From an uncultured Collinsella sp. (GTDB taxonomy: Bacteria > Actinomycetota > Coriobacteriia > Coriobacteriales > Coriobacteriaceae): 15,846 bases of DNA. Positions 8,151 through 15,846 of this stretch are shown here, one piece after another. Numbering within the stretch: position 1 is the first letter of the stretch; each line of letters opens with the position of its first letter. The stretch is taken from NCBI GenBank assembly GCA_902478945.1, contig CABSMX010000046.1, positions 1 to 15,846 on the forward strand, written 5' to 3'. A program made the translations under genes and the position numbers. Below the pieces are notes generated by a model, which had not been told where the DNA came from, did not search any database, and saw only the letters and a list, made by a program, of their open reading frames with translations.

Positions 8151-9965
8151 GGCGTAGGTGAAGGTCGTGACGTCGAACATGCCCTCGGGGCGGATGCGGA
8201 ACGTCGGGATCACCGGCAGGGGCAGGAAGATGATGCCCATGATGGGGTCGAGCGGCGACTCAATACCCATGGCGCGTGCCTTGACCATAAAGTCGTCGTG
8301 CTGCGCGGCGACATCCTCGGCCGTGCCTTCGCTCATCAGGCCGCCGAGCGCCAGCGGAATGCGCGCCACGACCTCGCCGTTGCGAACCAGCACGTGACCG
8401 CCCTGGCCCACAGCCTCAACAGCAGCCATCATATCGGCAGCGTTATCACCCACGACGCATACGTTGTGCGAGTCGTGGCCGATCGTGGAGGCAATGGCGC
8501 CACCGGTGATGGTGAAGCCGCGCACCCAGCCGCGACCGATGTGCTTGCCGACAAGACCCAGGCCCGCAGGACCATCACCGTCGGCGCCCTCGGCCTGCAG
8601 CGACACGCCGCGGCCATGGCGCTCGACCAGCATAATGCGGCGCAGGCCCTCGGCACTCTCGGGGCGAACCATACCCGTGATGGCCTTACCCGGCACCACG
8701 TCGATCACGGCCTCGCCCGGCTTAAAGGCATAGTCGAATACGTCGAGCGAAAGCTTCGGCAGCTTAACGGAGGCGCGCAGCTCATCGGCAAGGGCCGCAA
8801 CCTCGGCCATCTCGGGTGCAATCTCGCCCACAAAGGTGCCGTCCTGCGCCACCAGAGCACCGGCGGCATATACGCGATGCGGAGCCGTGGCAAACGTCAG
8901 GTCATTGAGCACCAGCAGGTCGGCACGCTTGCCCGGGGCAATCGCACCGCGGAGCTCGTGCGGGTCGCGGCGGCCGTGGTCCAGGCCAAATGCTTCAGCC
9001 GTGGAGAGGGACGCCATGGAGATGGCGACCACCGGGTCGATGCCGGCCTCGATAGCCACGCGGCAGGCGTTGTCGATCATACCGGTCGAAAGCGCGTCGG
9101 AGGGAGCACGGTCGTCGGTCGCAAAGCAGCAACGACGGGCACGGGCGGGGTTTTCCAGCAGCATCGGCGACAGGTTGGCCAGGTCATGGCTGCACGTACC
9201 CTCGCGCAGCATCACATACATGCCGCGAGACAGCTTGTCGAGTGCCTCCTCGGGAATCGTCGACTCGTGGTCGGCGATAATGCCTGCTGCAGCATAGGCG
9301 TTGAGGTCCTTGCCGGCAACGAGTGGGGCGTGACCGTCAACCTGCTTGGACGGCGTCTGGTTGGCAGCGTCGATGCGAGCACAGGTCTCGGGATCGGCCA
9401 TAAAGACGCCCGGCAGGTTCATCATTTCGCCCAGGCCAAAGACATCGCCCGGATGCTCGGCAAAAAACGCCTGCATATCAGCAGCGGTGATGACGGCACC
9501 GGCCTGCTCGTCGGGCAGCGCGGGCACGCACGAAGGCATCATGTACTTGATGGAAATAGGAGCGCGACGACCGTCCTCGATCATAAAGCGCAGGCCGTCC
9601 AAGCCAGAAACATTAGCGATCTCGTGGCTGTCGGCAATAGCGGTGGTGGTACCGCGCGTCGCCGCCATGCGCGCATACTCGGCAGGGCGGATGTTCGAAG
9701 ACTCGATATGCAAGTGTCCGTCAATAAAACCGGGGGCAAGATAGCGGCCCTGGCAATCGATGACCTCGGCAGCCTCATACGTGCCGGCGGCATCGTCGCG
9801 ACCATCGTAGAGCACACCGACGATCACGCCATCCTTGACGGCAACGCTACCGGGCGCCACGCGCTGGCCGTACACATCGACAATCTGTGCGTTGGCAAAC
9901 AGCGTGTCAACGGGTACACGACCCTCGGCGGCCTCGATCACAGACCTCATGACCTCAACGGACAT
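8145..9965 (-). CDS. ade: Adenine deaminase
   Basis: Adenine deaminase converts adenine to hypoxanthine and ammonia, feeding purine salvage and nitrogen supply. The product is a 606-residue amidohydrolase of the bacterial Ade type: an N-terminal beta domain (TLFANAQIVDVYGQ), then APGFIDGHLHIESS with metal ligands His84 and His86, DSHEIANV (His114), VDGHAPLVAGKDLNAY, ADHESTIPEEA and FATDDRAPSDAL, where the Asp is the usual catalytic metal ligand. GDVFGLGEMMN in the middle is also typical. The C-terminal half (VIDVVPGKAITG to HDSHNVCVVGDNAADM) is the domain found in Ade but not in adenosine deaminase. The start at 9965 is chosen because AAAGGAG lies 5 nt upstream; the frame stays open to an ATG at 10178, but that extension reads through the leader and a palindrome. 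Its leader contains a terminator-like hairpin. Confidence 0.96.
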   Translation of the reverse strand: MSVEVMRSVIEAAEGRVPVDTLFANAQIVDVYGQRVAPGSVAVKDGVIVGVLYDGRDDAAGTYEAAEVIDCQGRYLAPGFIDGHLHIESSNIRPAEYARMAATRGTTTAIADSHEIANVSGLDGLRFMIEDGRRAPISIKYMMPSCVPALPDEQAGAVITAADMQAFFAEHPGDVFGLGEMMNLPGVFMADPETCARIDAANQTPSKQVDGHAPLVAGKDLNAYAAAGIIADHESTIPEEALDKLSRGMYVMLREGTCSHDLANLSPMLLENPARARRCCFATDDRAPSDALSTGMIDNACRVAIEAGIDPVVAISMASLSTAEAFGLDHGRRDPHELRGAIAPGKRADLLVLNDLTFATAPHRVYAAGALVAQDGTFVGEIAPEMAEVAALADELRASVKLPKLSLDVFDYAFKPGEAVIDVVPGKAITGMVRPESAEGLRRIMLVERHGRGVSLQAEGADGDGPAGLGLVGKHIGRGWVRGFTITGGAIASTIGHDSHNVCVVGDNAADMMAAVEAVGQGGHVLVRNGEVVARIPLALGGLMSEGTAEDVAAQHDDFMVKARAMGIESPLDPIMGIIFLPLPVIPTFRIRPEGMFDVTTFTYAD

Positions 9966-9985
9966 ACATACTCCTTTAACCGTAG

Positions 9986-10021
9986 AAAAAAGCTGCGGAG
10001 CGGACAGGCCTTCACCGCAGC
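9986..10021 (-). terminator. Terminator-like hairpin in the ade leader (candidate attenuator)
   Basis: On the minus strand GCTGCGG (10021-10015) and CCGCAGC (9998-9992) form a 7-bp GC-rich stem with a 16-nt loop, followed by TTTTTT (9991-9986). It ends about 20 nt before the ade start codon and 8 nt before its ribosome binding site. An alternative pairing of GCGG with the earlier CCGC in the loop is possible. tyrS upstream already has its own terminator, so this one is more likely to act on ade transcripts. Confidence 0.7.
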
Positions 10022-10033
10022 AAACCAATAGCA

Positions 10034-10063
10034 ATTGTATGCCCAAAAGGAGGCCGCCGATAA
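10034..10063 (-). promoter_or_regulatory. Weak candidate promoter of ade
   Basis: TACAAT (10039-10034 on the minus strand) is a good -10 hexamer; TTATCG 18 nt upstream matches the -35 at only three positions. If used, transcription would start near 10027 and the terminator-like hairpin would be the first structure in the transcript. Confidence 0.35.
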
Positions 10064-10091
10064 CACCCCTTCCGCTTAACGGCACTGCCAA

Positions 10092-10178
10092 ATGATCCCT
10101 TGGGGACGGAGGAAAACGGATCACCGGGCCAAACCGACCCCCTCGGTGATCCGTTTTCCTCCGTCCCCAAGGGATCAT
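10092..10178. repeat. Perfect 35-bp inverted repeat with 17-nt spacer
   Basis: Bases 10092-10126 are the exact reverse complement of 10144-10178; the spacer is 10127-10143. Each arm contains CCCTTGGGGACGGAGG and ACGGATCACC. It sits between the tyrS terminator and the ade promoter region and is bounded by neither a transposase gene nor an evident target duplication. It shares the GGGGACG core with the palindromes at 3397-3463 and 7031-7142. Confidence 0.97.
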
Positions 10179-10180
10179 CT

Positions 10181-10214
10181 AAAAAGGCCGCAGTCGGGAA
10201 TCCCGGCTGCGGCC
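10181..10214 (-). terminator. Intrinsic terminator of tyrS
   Basis: On the minus strand GGCCGCAG and CTGCGGCC form an 8-bp stem that continues, after one mismatch, with CGGG/CCCG around a 3-nt loop; TTTTT follows (10185-10181). It starts 30 nt after the tyrS stop codon. Confidence 0.92.
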
Positions 10215-10243
10215 CTATTGCACATGTTAGGTTGACCTACTTG

Positions 10244-11455
10244 CTAGACCAACTTGAAGCCCTTGCGCTTGCCCACGGAGAGGGTGTCGCCCAGCTTGAG
10301 GGCGCTGGAGTCGATGTTGTAGCTCTTGGGAGTCACGGCCTTGCCGTTGATCTTGACGCCACCGCCGTCGATGTCACGACGGGCCTGGCCGGCGCTAGCC
10401 GAAAGTCCCAGGTCCTTGAGCAGGCCGGCGAGGTAGATCTGGCCCTCGTCGTTAACAGTCAGCTCAACATGCTTCTCGGGGAAGTCGGCGAGCTGACCCT
10501 CCTTGAACACGCGGTCGAACTCGGCCTGAGCCTCGTCGCCGGCACCGGCGCCGTGGTAGGTATCGCACAGGTCTCGACCCAGGGCGCGCTTGAGCTCATA
10601 GGGGTCGGCAGAGCCGTCGGCCAGAGCAGCGTCGATCTTGTCGACCTCGGCCGGGGTGAGCGAGCTCGCCAGACGATAGTACTTACCGATCATCTCGTCG
10701 GGGATGGACATGGTCTTGCCGAACATATCCTTGGGCGCGTCGGTCAGGCCGATGTAGTTACCGTAGGACTTGGACATCTTACGGACGCCATCGGTGCCCT
10801 CGAGCAGCGGCATGGTGAGCGCGATCTGGGGCTCCATGCCCATCTTCTCCATGAGCTCACGGCCGGCGAGCAGGTTGAAGAGCTGGTCGGTGCCGCCCAT
10901 CTCCACGTCAGCCTTAATCATGACCGAATCGTATGCCTGCATCACGGGATACAGGAACTCATGCAGGGCGATCGGCGTCTGAGACTGGTAGCGCTTGGTA
11001 AAGTCATCGCGCTCAAGAATACGGGCAACGGTGAACTTGGAGCACACCTGCAGCAGACCGGCCAGATCCATCGACAGAATCCAGTCACCGTTGTGCACGA
11101 TGGTGGTCTTCTCGGGATCCAGGATCTTCATGGCCTGGCTCACGTAGGTCTCGGCGTTGGCCTCGATTTGCTCCTGCGAAAGCTGCGGACGGGTGGAGTT
11201 CTTGCCTGAAGGATCGCCAATCAGCGCGGTACCGTTGCCGATGATGAGGGTGACGTTGTGGCCCAGGTCCTGGAACTGACGCATCTTGCGCAGCGGCACG
11301 GCGTGGCCCAGGTGCAGGTCGGGGCTGGTGGGGTCGACGCCGAGCTTGATGTTGAGGGGCTCGCCCTTCTCAAGCTTCTTGCGAAGGTCGGCCTCGGGGA
11401 CGATCTGCGCGGCGCCCGAGGTGATGATACGCATTTGCTCGTCAACAGACAGCAT
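10244..11455 (-). CDS. tyrS: Tyrosyl-tRNA synthetase
   Basis: The enzyme charges tRNA-Tyr with tyrosine in the cytoplasm. The 403-residue product is a class I synthetase with the signature HLGH at residues 48-51 (in DPTSPDLHLGHAVPL) and KMSKS at 226-230, the ATP-binding motifs. GGTDQLFNLLAGRELM precedes KMSKS, as in the family. The C-terminal 65 residues form an S4 RNA-binding domain (LLKDLGLSASAGQARRDIDGGGVKINGKAV). Length and motif spacing fit the TyrZ-like type rather than the longer-spaced E. coli TyrS. AAGGAGG lies 8 nt before the ATG. The gene has an extended -10 promoter, a hairpin leader and its own terminator. No T-box leader (no specifier or AGGGTGGNACC element) is visible in the short upstream region. 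Confidence 0.97.
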   Translation of the reverse strand: MLSVDEQMRIITSGAAQIVPEADLRKKLEKGEPLNIKLGVDPTSPDLHLGHAVPLRKMRQFQDLGHNVTLIIGNGTALIGDPSGKNSTRPQLSQEQIEANAETYVSQAMKILDPEKTTIVHNGDWILSMDLAGLLQVCSKFTVARILERDDFTKRYQSQTPIALHEFLYPVMQAYDSVMIKADVEMGGTDQLFNLLAGRELMEKMGMEPQIALTMPLLEGTDGVRKMSKSYGNYIGLTDAPKDMFGKTMSIPDEMIGKYYRLASSLTPAEVDKIDAALADGSADPYELKRALGRDLCDTYHGAGAGDEAQAEFDRVFKEGQLADFPEKHVELTVNDEGQIYLAGLLKDLGLSASAGQARRDIDGGGVKINGKAVTPKSYNIDSSALKLGDTLSVGKRKGFKLV

Positions 11456-11476
11456 TGGGTATCCTCCTTTTGCTAT

Positions 11477-11503
11477 AGCACCCTCGCCGAAAACGGCGGT
11501 GCT
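11477..11503 (-). promoter_or_regulatory. Leader hairpin before tyrS
   Basis: AGCACC (11477-11482) pairs with GGTGCT (11498-11503), and GCCG (11486-11489) with CGGC (11494-11497), around an AAAA loop with a 3-nt bulge on one side. It lies about 9 nt upstream of the tyrS Shine-Dalgarno and leaves it free, so a stabilising or entry role is as likely as regulation. Confidence 0.55.
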
Positions 11504-11523
11504 GGAAGTCCATAAACTCTCTT

Positions 11524-11532
11524 ATGATAACA
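11524..11532 (-). promoter_or_regulatory. Candidate extended -10 promoter of tyrS
   Basis: The minus strand reads TGTTATCAT, an extended -10 (TGn followed by TATCAT, five of six consensus bases). The -35 region near 11547-11555 is poor, which is tolerated with a TGn extension. It lies just downstream of the U32 gene's stop codon and would give a leader of about 60 nt. Confidence 0.5.
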
Positions 11533-11551
11533 AACTGACGCGACGCGGCAC

Positions 11552-13528
11552 CTACGACAGGAAAATCCTCGTCCTGCCGCATGCGTCGATGGCAACTGGT
11601 AGACGTGTACCGTCACGCTCGACCAGATAGCGCACCTGCCGACGGCGCAAGCAGTCACGGCAATGGACCTGCCCCGTCGCATCGGTGGCGCAGACGCCCT
11701 CGGCGGTCAGCAGGCAGTGCTCGCACACCATGAGCTCGGGACGGTCGGCGTCGACCGGACCCAAGACGCCGGGTTCGGCCGCCAGCTCGGCAATACGCTC
11801 CCTATCATTGCCGAGCAACTCGGCAGGCAAGTATACCCGCCCCGCGCCAAGACCCCGCAGCCAGGCAAGTGTGGCCCGATTGGCGCAGAACACCGGCGCC
11901 GCCACGTCAAACGCCGTGCCCAGCTCGCGGGCCATCGCCACCTGCCCCAGATTGCGGCAGACGACGCACCCGGCACGCTGCATAAGCGCCCGAGTCCGCT
12001 CGGTATCGCCCGCGCGGCACACTTCGTCGAGCACCACCGTCGCATCGGACAAATCTCGCTCATCGCGCGGATCCACATCCATCAGCTCCCAGGCAAAGAC
12101 CATACGAGCAAAAGCCTCATGCTTTGCCGGCTCCGCCGGTCCCGCCAACTCCGTCGGGACATCGCCATCTGCCAGAACGCCCTCAAACGGCAGCACCTCA
12201 ACGGACTGCTCAACAGGCGCGACCACACCTGCCTCGACCCGCATGCGCTCCAACACCGTTGCCGTCTGCCCCAGCACGCCGGCACTGCGAATCAGATAGA
12301 CCTCGCAGCCCGCGTCCACCTTGCGTTTGCAATGCACGACGATGCGCTCTCCCGCAGCGGCATCCACGGGGCAAGGCACCTGTGGCCAGCGCTTGGGCAC
12401 ATCGGGACGCGCGTCGGCACCCGGGTAAAATCGGATCTCGAGCGTATCGCCCGCCGCCACGGCGGCATCAAGCTCAACCGTCACCTCTTCGTGACCCACC
12501 GCCACCAAGTGGCCCACGCGCACGCCCTGGTTGATCGCGCGCTCAAAGCTCATGAGCTCGGCGCCCGAACGACCCCGCAGATACGCATCGGTAAAGCCGC
12601 GGTTGAACGACCTTCCCAGCTCGCGCTCAAGCGCCGGCACCGCATCGGCATCCCATGTGCCGTCGCGCAGCATATTGAGCGCCCGACGCCACACCCTTAC
12701 CACGTTAAAGACGTAGTCGGGATTCTTCATGCGGCCCTCGATCTTGAGCGATGCCACGCCGGCGGCAACAAGCTCGGGCAGATGTGCGATGCCCAGATAG
12801 TCACGCGGACAAAGTAGGCGATCCCCTTCGACAGCGACAACACTCTGCCCCGCCTCGTCCACCAAGTCATAGGATAGACGGCACGGTTGCGCGCAATCAC
12901 CGCGCATCGCAGAGCGGCCACGTCGAAGGGTAGAGAACCCGCACGCACCCGAGTATCCAATGCAAATAGCGCCGTGACAGAATACCTCGATGGGCACACC
13001 AGTAGCGCAAAGCGTCTCAATTTCCGCCACGCTCAGCTCGCGTGCAGTCGTCACGCGCTCAACGCCCAACTCCTTGGCAGCCAACTGCACGGCACCCTCG
13101 CTATGAGCGCCCGCCTGAGTGGACAGGTGAATCTCGACCCCCGGAATCGCCGCATGAAGCGCACAGGCCAGCCCGGCATCGGCCACAATTAACGCATCGG
13201 CACCCAAAGCGTGCGCATGCGCCCCCAACGCCACGGCGTCGGCAAGCTCATCATCGAACACGAACACGTTGAGCGTCACGTACACACGCACGCCATGGGC
13301 ATGGGCCACGGCACAACCGCGCGCGAACTCATCATCGTTAAAGCCATGCGCGCTCACTCGAGCGTTGAATCCGTCCAGCCCCGCATAGATGGCATCGGCA
13401 CCCGCCGCAATCGCCGCGAGCATCTGGTCGAGTCCGCCAGCAGGCGCCAGCAGTTCGGGCAGCGCCACTTCAGCCGCCGCCAACTCGCTTTCGCATTGTC
13501 CGCTCGATTCCATCGGCCGAATCGCCAT
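11552..13528 (-). CDS. U32 family protein (RlhA/TrhP-like RNA hydroxylation factor)
   Basis: U32 'peptidase' family proteins include RlhA (23S rRNA C2501 hydroxylation) and TrhP (tRNA U34 hydroxylation) in E. coli; collagenase activity is the older annotation. The 658-residue product begins LPELLAPAGGLDQMLAAIAAGADAIYAG, the family's TIM-barrel start, followed by the signature CHGAICIGYSGACGFS and RGDCAQPCR, with Cys189, Cys196, Cys212 and Cys216 as likely iron-sulfur ligands. LKIEGRMKNPDYV is another family hallmark. The C-terminal part has a second Cys cluster (CEHC, then HCRDC) and ends in RLPVAIDACGRTRIFL, seen in longer members. Its length is close to RlhA. The ATG at 13528 is chosen because AAGGAG lies 7 nt upstream; an upstream TTG would place that site inside the gene. 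It is divergent from the PBP gene and upstream of tyrS, with no terminator between. Confidence 0.9.
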   Translation of the reverse strand: MAIRPMESSGQCESELAAAEVALPELLAPAGGLDQMLAAIAAGADAIYAGLDGFNARVSAHGFNDDEFARGCAVAHAHGVRVYVTLNVFVFDDELADAVALGAHAHALGADALIVADAGLACALHAAIPGVEIHLSTQAGAHSEGAVQLAAKELGVERVTTARELSVAEIETLCATGVPIEVFCHGAICIGYSGACGFSTLRRGRSAMRGDCAQPCRLSYDLVDEAGQSVVAVEGDRLLCPRDYLGIAHLPELVAAGVASLKIEGRMKNPDYVFNVVRVWRRALNMLRDGTWDADAVPALERELGRSFNRGFTDAYLRGRSGAELMSFERAINQGVRVGHLVAVGHEEVTVELDAAVAAGDTLEIRFYPGADARPDVPKRWPQVPCPVDAAAGERIVVHCKRKVDAGCEVYLIRSAGVLGQTATVLERMRVEAGVVAPVEQSVEVLPFEGVLADGDVPTELAGPAEPAKHEAFARMVFAWELMDVDPRDERDLSDATVVLDEVCRAGDTERTRALMQRAGCVVCRNLGQVAMARELGTAFDVAAPVFCANRATLAWLRGLGAGRVYLPAELLGNDRERIAELAAEPGVLGPVDADRPELMVCEHCLLTAEGVCATDATGQVHCRDCLRRRQVRYLVERDGTRLPVAIDACGRTRIFLS

Positions 13529-13689
13529 CAGTAAACTCCTTGCCAAGGTGTGCTTTCACTCTGAAAATTGCTGCCAACCAGCATACACGAGGCCCCGCGT
13601 GCCCCGATTGGTTTATCGTGTAATAACTTATGTCCATCCTGCCCGACAGCATACCTGCCGCCTGGCACGACATACCTGGAGGTCAATAT
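13529..13689. promoter_or_regulatory. Divergent intergenic region between the U32 and PBP genes
   Basis: These 161 bp must carry promoters for both directions, but I see no strong hexamer pair; AT-rich TTTATCGTGTAATAACTTATG around 13612-13632 is the best candidate zone. CATACCTG occurs twice, at 13650-13657 and 13671-13678, 21 bp apart (two helical turns), and CAGCATAC also occurs at 13579 and 13647. These could be binding sites for a regulator but are short. Confidence 0.35.
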
Positions 13690-15846
13690 ATGGGTCCTCG
13701 CCAACGACAGGGGCGCGGTCGCTCTAAGACGCATGCCCTTCCCATAATCTTGCTCTCGTTTTTGGGCTTTCTGCTTATCGCGGGCGTAGCGTTTGGCATC
13801 GGCATGATCGGCAACGTCAACCGCTGGCTGTCCGATCTGCCCGACTACACCGATGCCAACGCGTATCTGGTGAGCGAGCCCACCGACATCGTCGACTGCA
13901 ACGGCAATACCATTGCGAGTTTCTACACGCAAAACCGCAAGTCCATCACCAAGGACCAAGTGTCCCCGTACGTGCTGCAGGGCACCGTTGACGTTGAGGA
14001 CGAGCGCTTCTACGAGCATGGCGGCATCGACCTCTGGGGCATTGCACGCGCATCGGTGGCAACCCTCACCGGCGGCCACGAGGGCGCATCGACCATCACC
14101 CAGCAGCTGGTTCGCAACACCATCTTGCAGGAGGAACAATTCGACTCGACCATCGAGCGTAAGGTGCGCGAGGCCTATATCGCCATCAAGATGGAGGATA
14201 TGTACTCCAAAGACGAGATCCTCATGATGTACCTCAACACCATCTACTACGGCCATGGAGCATATGGCATCGAGGCCGCAGCCGAGACCTATCTGTCCAA
14301 AACCGCCGCCGACCTCACGCTGAGCGAGGCCGCGCTGCTCATCGGCCTTCCCAACTCGCCCTCGCAGTACGACCCCACGGTTAATCCCGACCTGGCGCTG
14401 TCCCGCCGCAACAAGGTTCTGGACAACATGCTGCGTCTAGGCCACATCACGCAGGAAGAGCACGATGCCGCGCAGGCTGAGCCCATCACGCTTAACGTGA
14501 CCGAGATTTCGGGCAGTGGCGTCGATGTGTACTCTCAGCCCTACTTTGTCGCCTACGTTAAGCAGCTGCTTGAGCAGGAGTTCTCCACCGACGTGCTCTT
14601 TAAGGGCGGTCTGACCGTCAAGACCACCATCGACCCCACCATGCAGCAGGTGGCCGAGGAGGCCGTGCGCTCGCAGCTCGACACGCTTTCGCTCGACGGC
14701 CTGGACATGGGCATGGTCGTCGTTGACCCCAAGACCGGCTACATCAAGTGCATGGTGGGCGGCTACGACTACAACGCCGACGAGAATCACGTGAACCACG
14801 CTACGGCAAAGCGCCCCGTGGGTTCCACGTTTAAGGCCTTTACGCTGGCAACTGCCATCCAAAACGGTATGAACCCCAACGTCACCCTCAACTGCAACTC
14901 GCCGCTCAAGGCCAAGGGCACCACGACCGAGGTGCAAAACTACGGCAACCAGAGCTATGGCAACATCACGCTTAAGCAGGCAACGGCATACTCATCCAAC
15001 ACCGGCTACATTCAGGTGGCCGAAGCCATCGGCAATGACAAGATCATGTCGCTCGTCAAAAAGCTCGGCATCGATCCCGCCAAGGACAATATCGAGGACG
15101 TTCCCGTCATGACGCTCGGCACCGGGTCCATCTCACCGCTCGAGATGGCATCGGCCTACGCAACGTTTGCCAACGGTGGCTACTACCGTCAGCCCATCGC
15201 CATTACCGAGATCGACTCGCGTACCGGCTCGGTTCTGTACCAGCACACCGACAATCCCACGCAGGTGCTCACCGAAGGCGAGGCTGCCGCGGTTACCGAC
15301 GTTCTATCCGGCGTCATGCAGGGCAGCGGCACGGGTGCCGCCGGCGCGCTGAGCGTCAACCAGCCCTATGCCGGCAAGACGGGTACCACTGACAACACCA
15401 CCAACCTGTGGTTCTGCGGCTTCACGCCGCAACTGGCATGCGCCCTGTGGACCGGTTATTCCGCAGGCGAGATTCCCATCCAAAAGTACGGTTCGGACCT
15501 GCTGGGCGACAGCACCAACCTGCCCGTCTTTAAGAAGTTCATGAACACCGTTCTTGCGGGCACCGAGCGCGAGGAATTCCCGACCGGAACGGCTCCCACG
15601 TACAAGAACAATAACGTCTGGAAGTTCTACGGCACAAACAACAAAAAGAAATACGAAGAGGATAAAGACGAGGGAAAAGAAGAGGAAGAGACCACGACCA
15701 CCACAACGACAACGACAACCACGACCACTGAAACCCCGGGCGGCAACACCACCGGCGATAGCGGCACGACAGGTGGCGACGGTGGCACGGGTGGCGATGG
15801 CGGCACGGGTGGCGACGGTGGCACGCCGACGCCCGCCCCCGATCCT
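13690..15846 (+). CDS. Class A penicillin-binding protein (transglycosylase/transpeptidase), 3' end beyond window
   Basis: A bifunctional peptidoglycan synthase of the PBP1a type that polymerises lipid II and crosslinks stem peptides outside the membrane. 719 codons are open to the last base, with no stop. After a short basic cytoplasmic stretch (RQRGRGRSKTH) a single membrane anchor runs from about residue 17 to 40. The GT51 transglycosylase domain has EDERFYEHGG (catalytic Glu103), GASTITQQLVRN, and MMYLNTIYYGHGAYGIEAAAETY. The transpeptidase has GSTFK (Ser379 nucleophile, Lys382), SSN (Ser435-Asn437) and KTGTTD (563-565). After about residue 640 comes an acidic/lysine linker, 13 consecutive Thr residues, and Gly-rich GGDGGT repeats leading to a Pro-rich segment. 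GGAGG lies 7 nt before the ATG at 13690. Confidence 0.96.
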   Translation, partial: MGPRQRQGRGRSKTHALPIILLSFLGFLLIAGVAFGIGMIGNVNRWLSDLPDYTDANAYLVSEPTDIVDCNGNTIASFYTQNRKSITKDQVSPYVLQGTVDVEDERFYEHGGIDLWGIARASVATLTGGHEGASTITQQLVRNTILQEEQFDSTIERKVREAYIAIKMEDMYSKDEILMMYLNTIYYGHGAYGIEAAAETYLSKTAADLTLSEAALLIGLPNSPSQYDPTVNPDLALSRRNKVLDNMLRLGHITQEEHDAAQAEPITLNVTEISGSGVDVYSQPYFVAYVKQLLEQEFSTDVLFKGGLTVKTTIDPTMQQVAEEAVRSQLDTLSLDGLDMGMVVVDPKTGYIKCMVGGYDYNADENHVNHATAKRPVGSTFKAFTLATAIQNGMNPNVTLNCNSPLKAKGTTTEVQNYGNQSYGNITLKQATAYSSNTGYIQVAEAIGNDKIMSLVKKLGIDPAKDNIEDVPVMTLGTGSISPLEMASAYATFANGGYYRQPIAITEIDSRTGSVLYQHTDNPTQVLTEGEAAAVTDVLSGVMQGSGTGAAGALSVNQPYAGKTGTTDNTTNLWFCGFTPQLACALWTGYSAGEIPIQKYGSDLLGDSTNLPVFKKFMNTVLAGTEREEFPTGTAPTYKNNNVWKFYGTNNKKKYEEDKDEGKEEEETTTTTTTTTTTTTETPGGNTTGDSGTTGGDGGTGGDGGTGGDGGTPTPAPDP
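15691..15825 (+). repeat. Poly-Thr run and 18-bp tandem repeats in the PBP tail
   Basis: Thirteen Thr codons run from 15691 to 15729 using all four ACN codons, so the run is not a simple DNA slippage product now. An 18-bp unit coding GGDGGT is repeated three times (15772-15789, 15790-15807, 15808-15825); units one and three are identical and unit two differs by synonymous changes. Such Thr/Gly tails of class A PBPs are low-complexity, extracytoplasmic and length-variable. Confidence 0.9.

Noticed and set aside
8298..10031. A 577-codon plus-strand frame opposite ade
   Set aside because: It is the antisense shadow of adenine deaminase, which has full motif content.
9966..10090. Purine riboswitch upstream of ade
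   Set aside because: The expected three-way junction sequences are absent; only a terminator-like hairpin is present.
9966..10178. A 71-residue N-terminal extension of adenine deaminase from an ATG at 10178
   Set aside because: It would translate the palindrome, candidate promoter and terminator hairpin, whereas the ATG at 9965 has an ideal ribosome binding site and gives the family's normal N-terminus.
11456..11551. T-box leader of tyrS
   Set aside because: The upstream region is under 100 nt before the next gene and lacks the conserved antiterminator bulge and specifier loop; only a small hairpin is present.

Overview
The window is GC-rich and reads as the chromosome of a high-GC anaerobic actinobacterium of the Coriobacteriia, most likely Collinsella or a close relative. 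That placement rests on the protein sequences (SecA, a long Ala/Lys/Glu-tailed bL31, the U32 protein), the codon usage, and intergenic palindromes with a GGGGAC core. It is an inference, not a database result. The first 22 bases are not genomic: they carry the Tn5/Nextera mosaic end left at a contig edge.

Layout. 23-3200 (minus): secA followed by the 5' part of prfB, joined by a one-base stop/start overlap. 3201-3541: gene-free, with two palindromes and the rpmE terminator. 3542-4080 (minus): rpmE with a leader that can fold its own ribosome binding site away. 4318-6164 (plus): a small ACT-domain protein, then citrate synthase and a strong terminator. 6190-7946: two convergent Cof-type HAD phosphatases, with a palindromic repeat between their 3' ends. 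8145-9965 (minus): adenine deaminase, with a terminator-like hairpin in its leader. 10092-10178: a perfect 35-bp inverted repeat. 10244-11455 (minus): tyrosyl-tRNA synthetase. 11552-13528 (minus): a U32-family RNA-hydroxylation-type protein. 13690-15846 (plus): a class A penicillin-binding protein that is still open at the window end.

The genes are mostly housekeeping: protein export, translation (RF2, bL31, TyrRS, probable rRNA/tRNA modification), central carbon metabolism, purine salvage and peptidoglycan synthesis. I see no phage, transposase, toxin-antitoxin, CRISPR or defence locus. I do not find a clear new multi-gene system. The least ordinary material is non-coding: (1) a family of GGGGAC-core palindromes, one a perfect 35-bp inverted repeat and two near-identical copies placed exactly at stop codons; (2) three leaders whose predicted folds bury a ribosome binding site or end in a U-tract (rpmE, the second HAD gene, ade).
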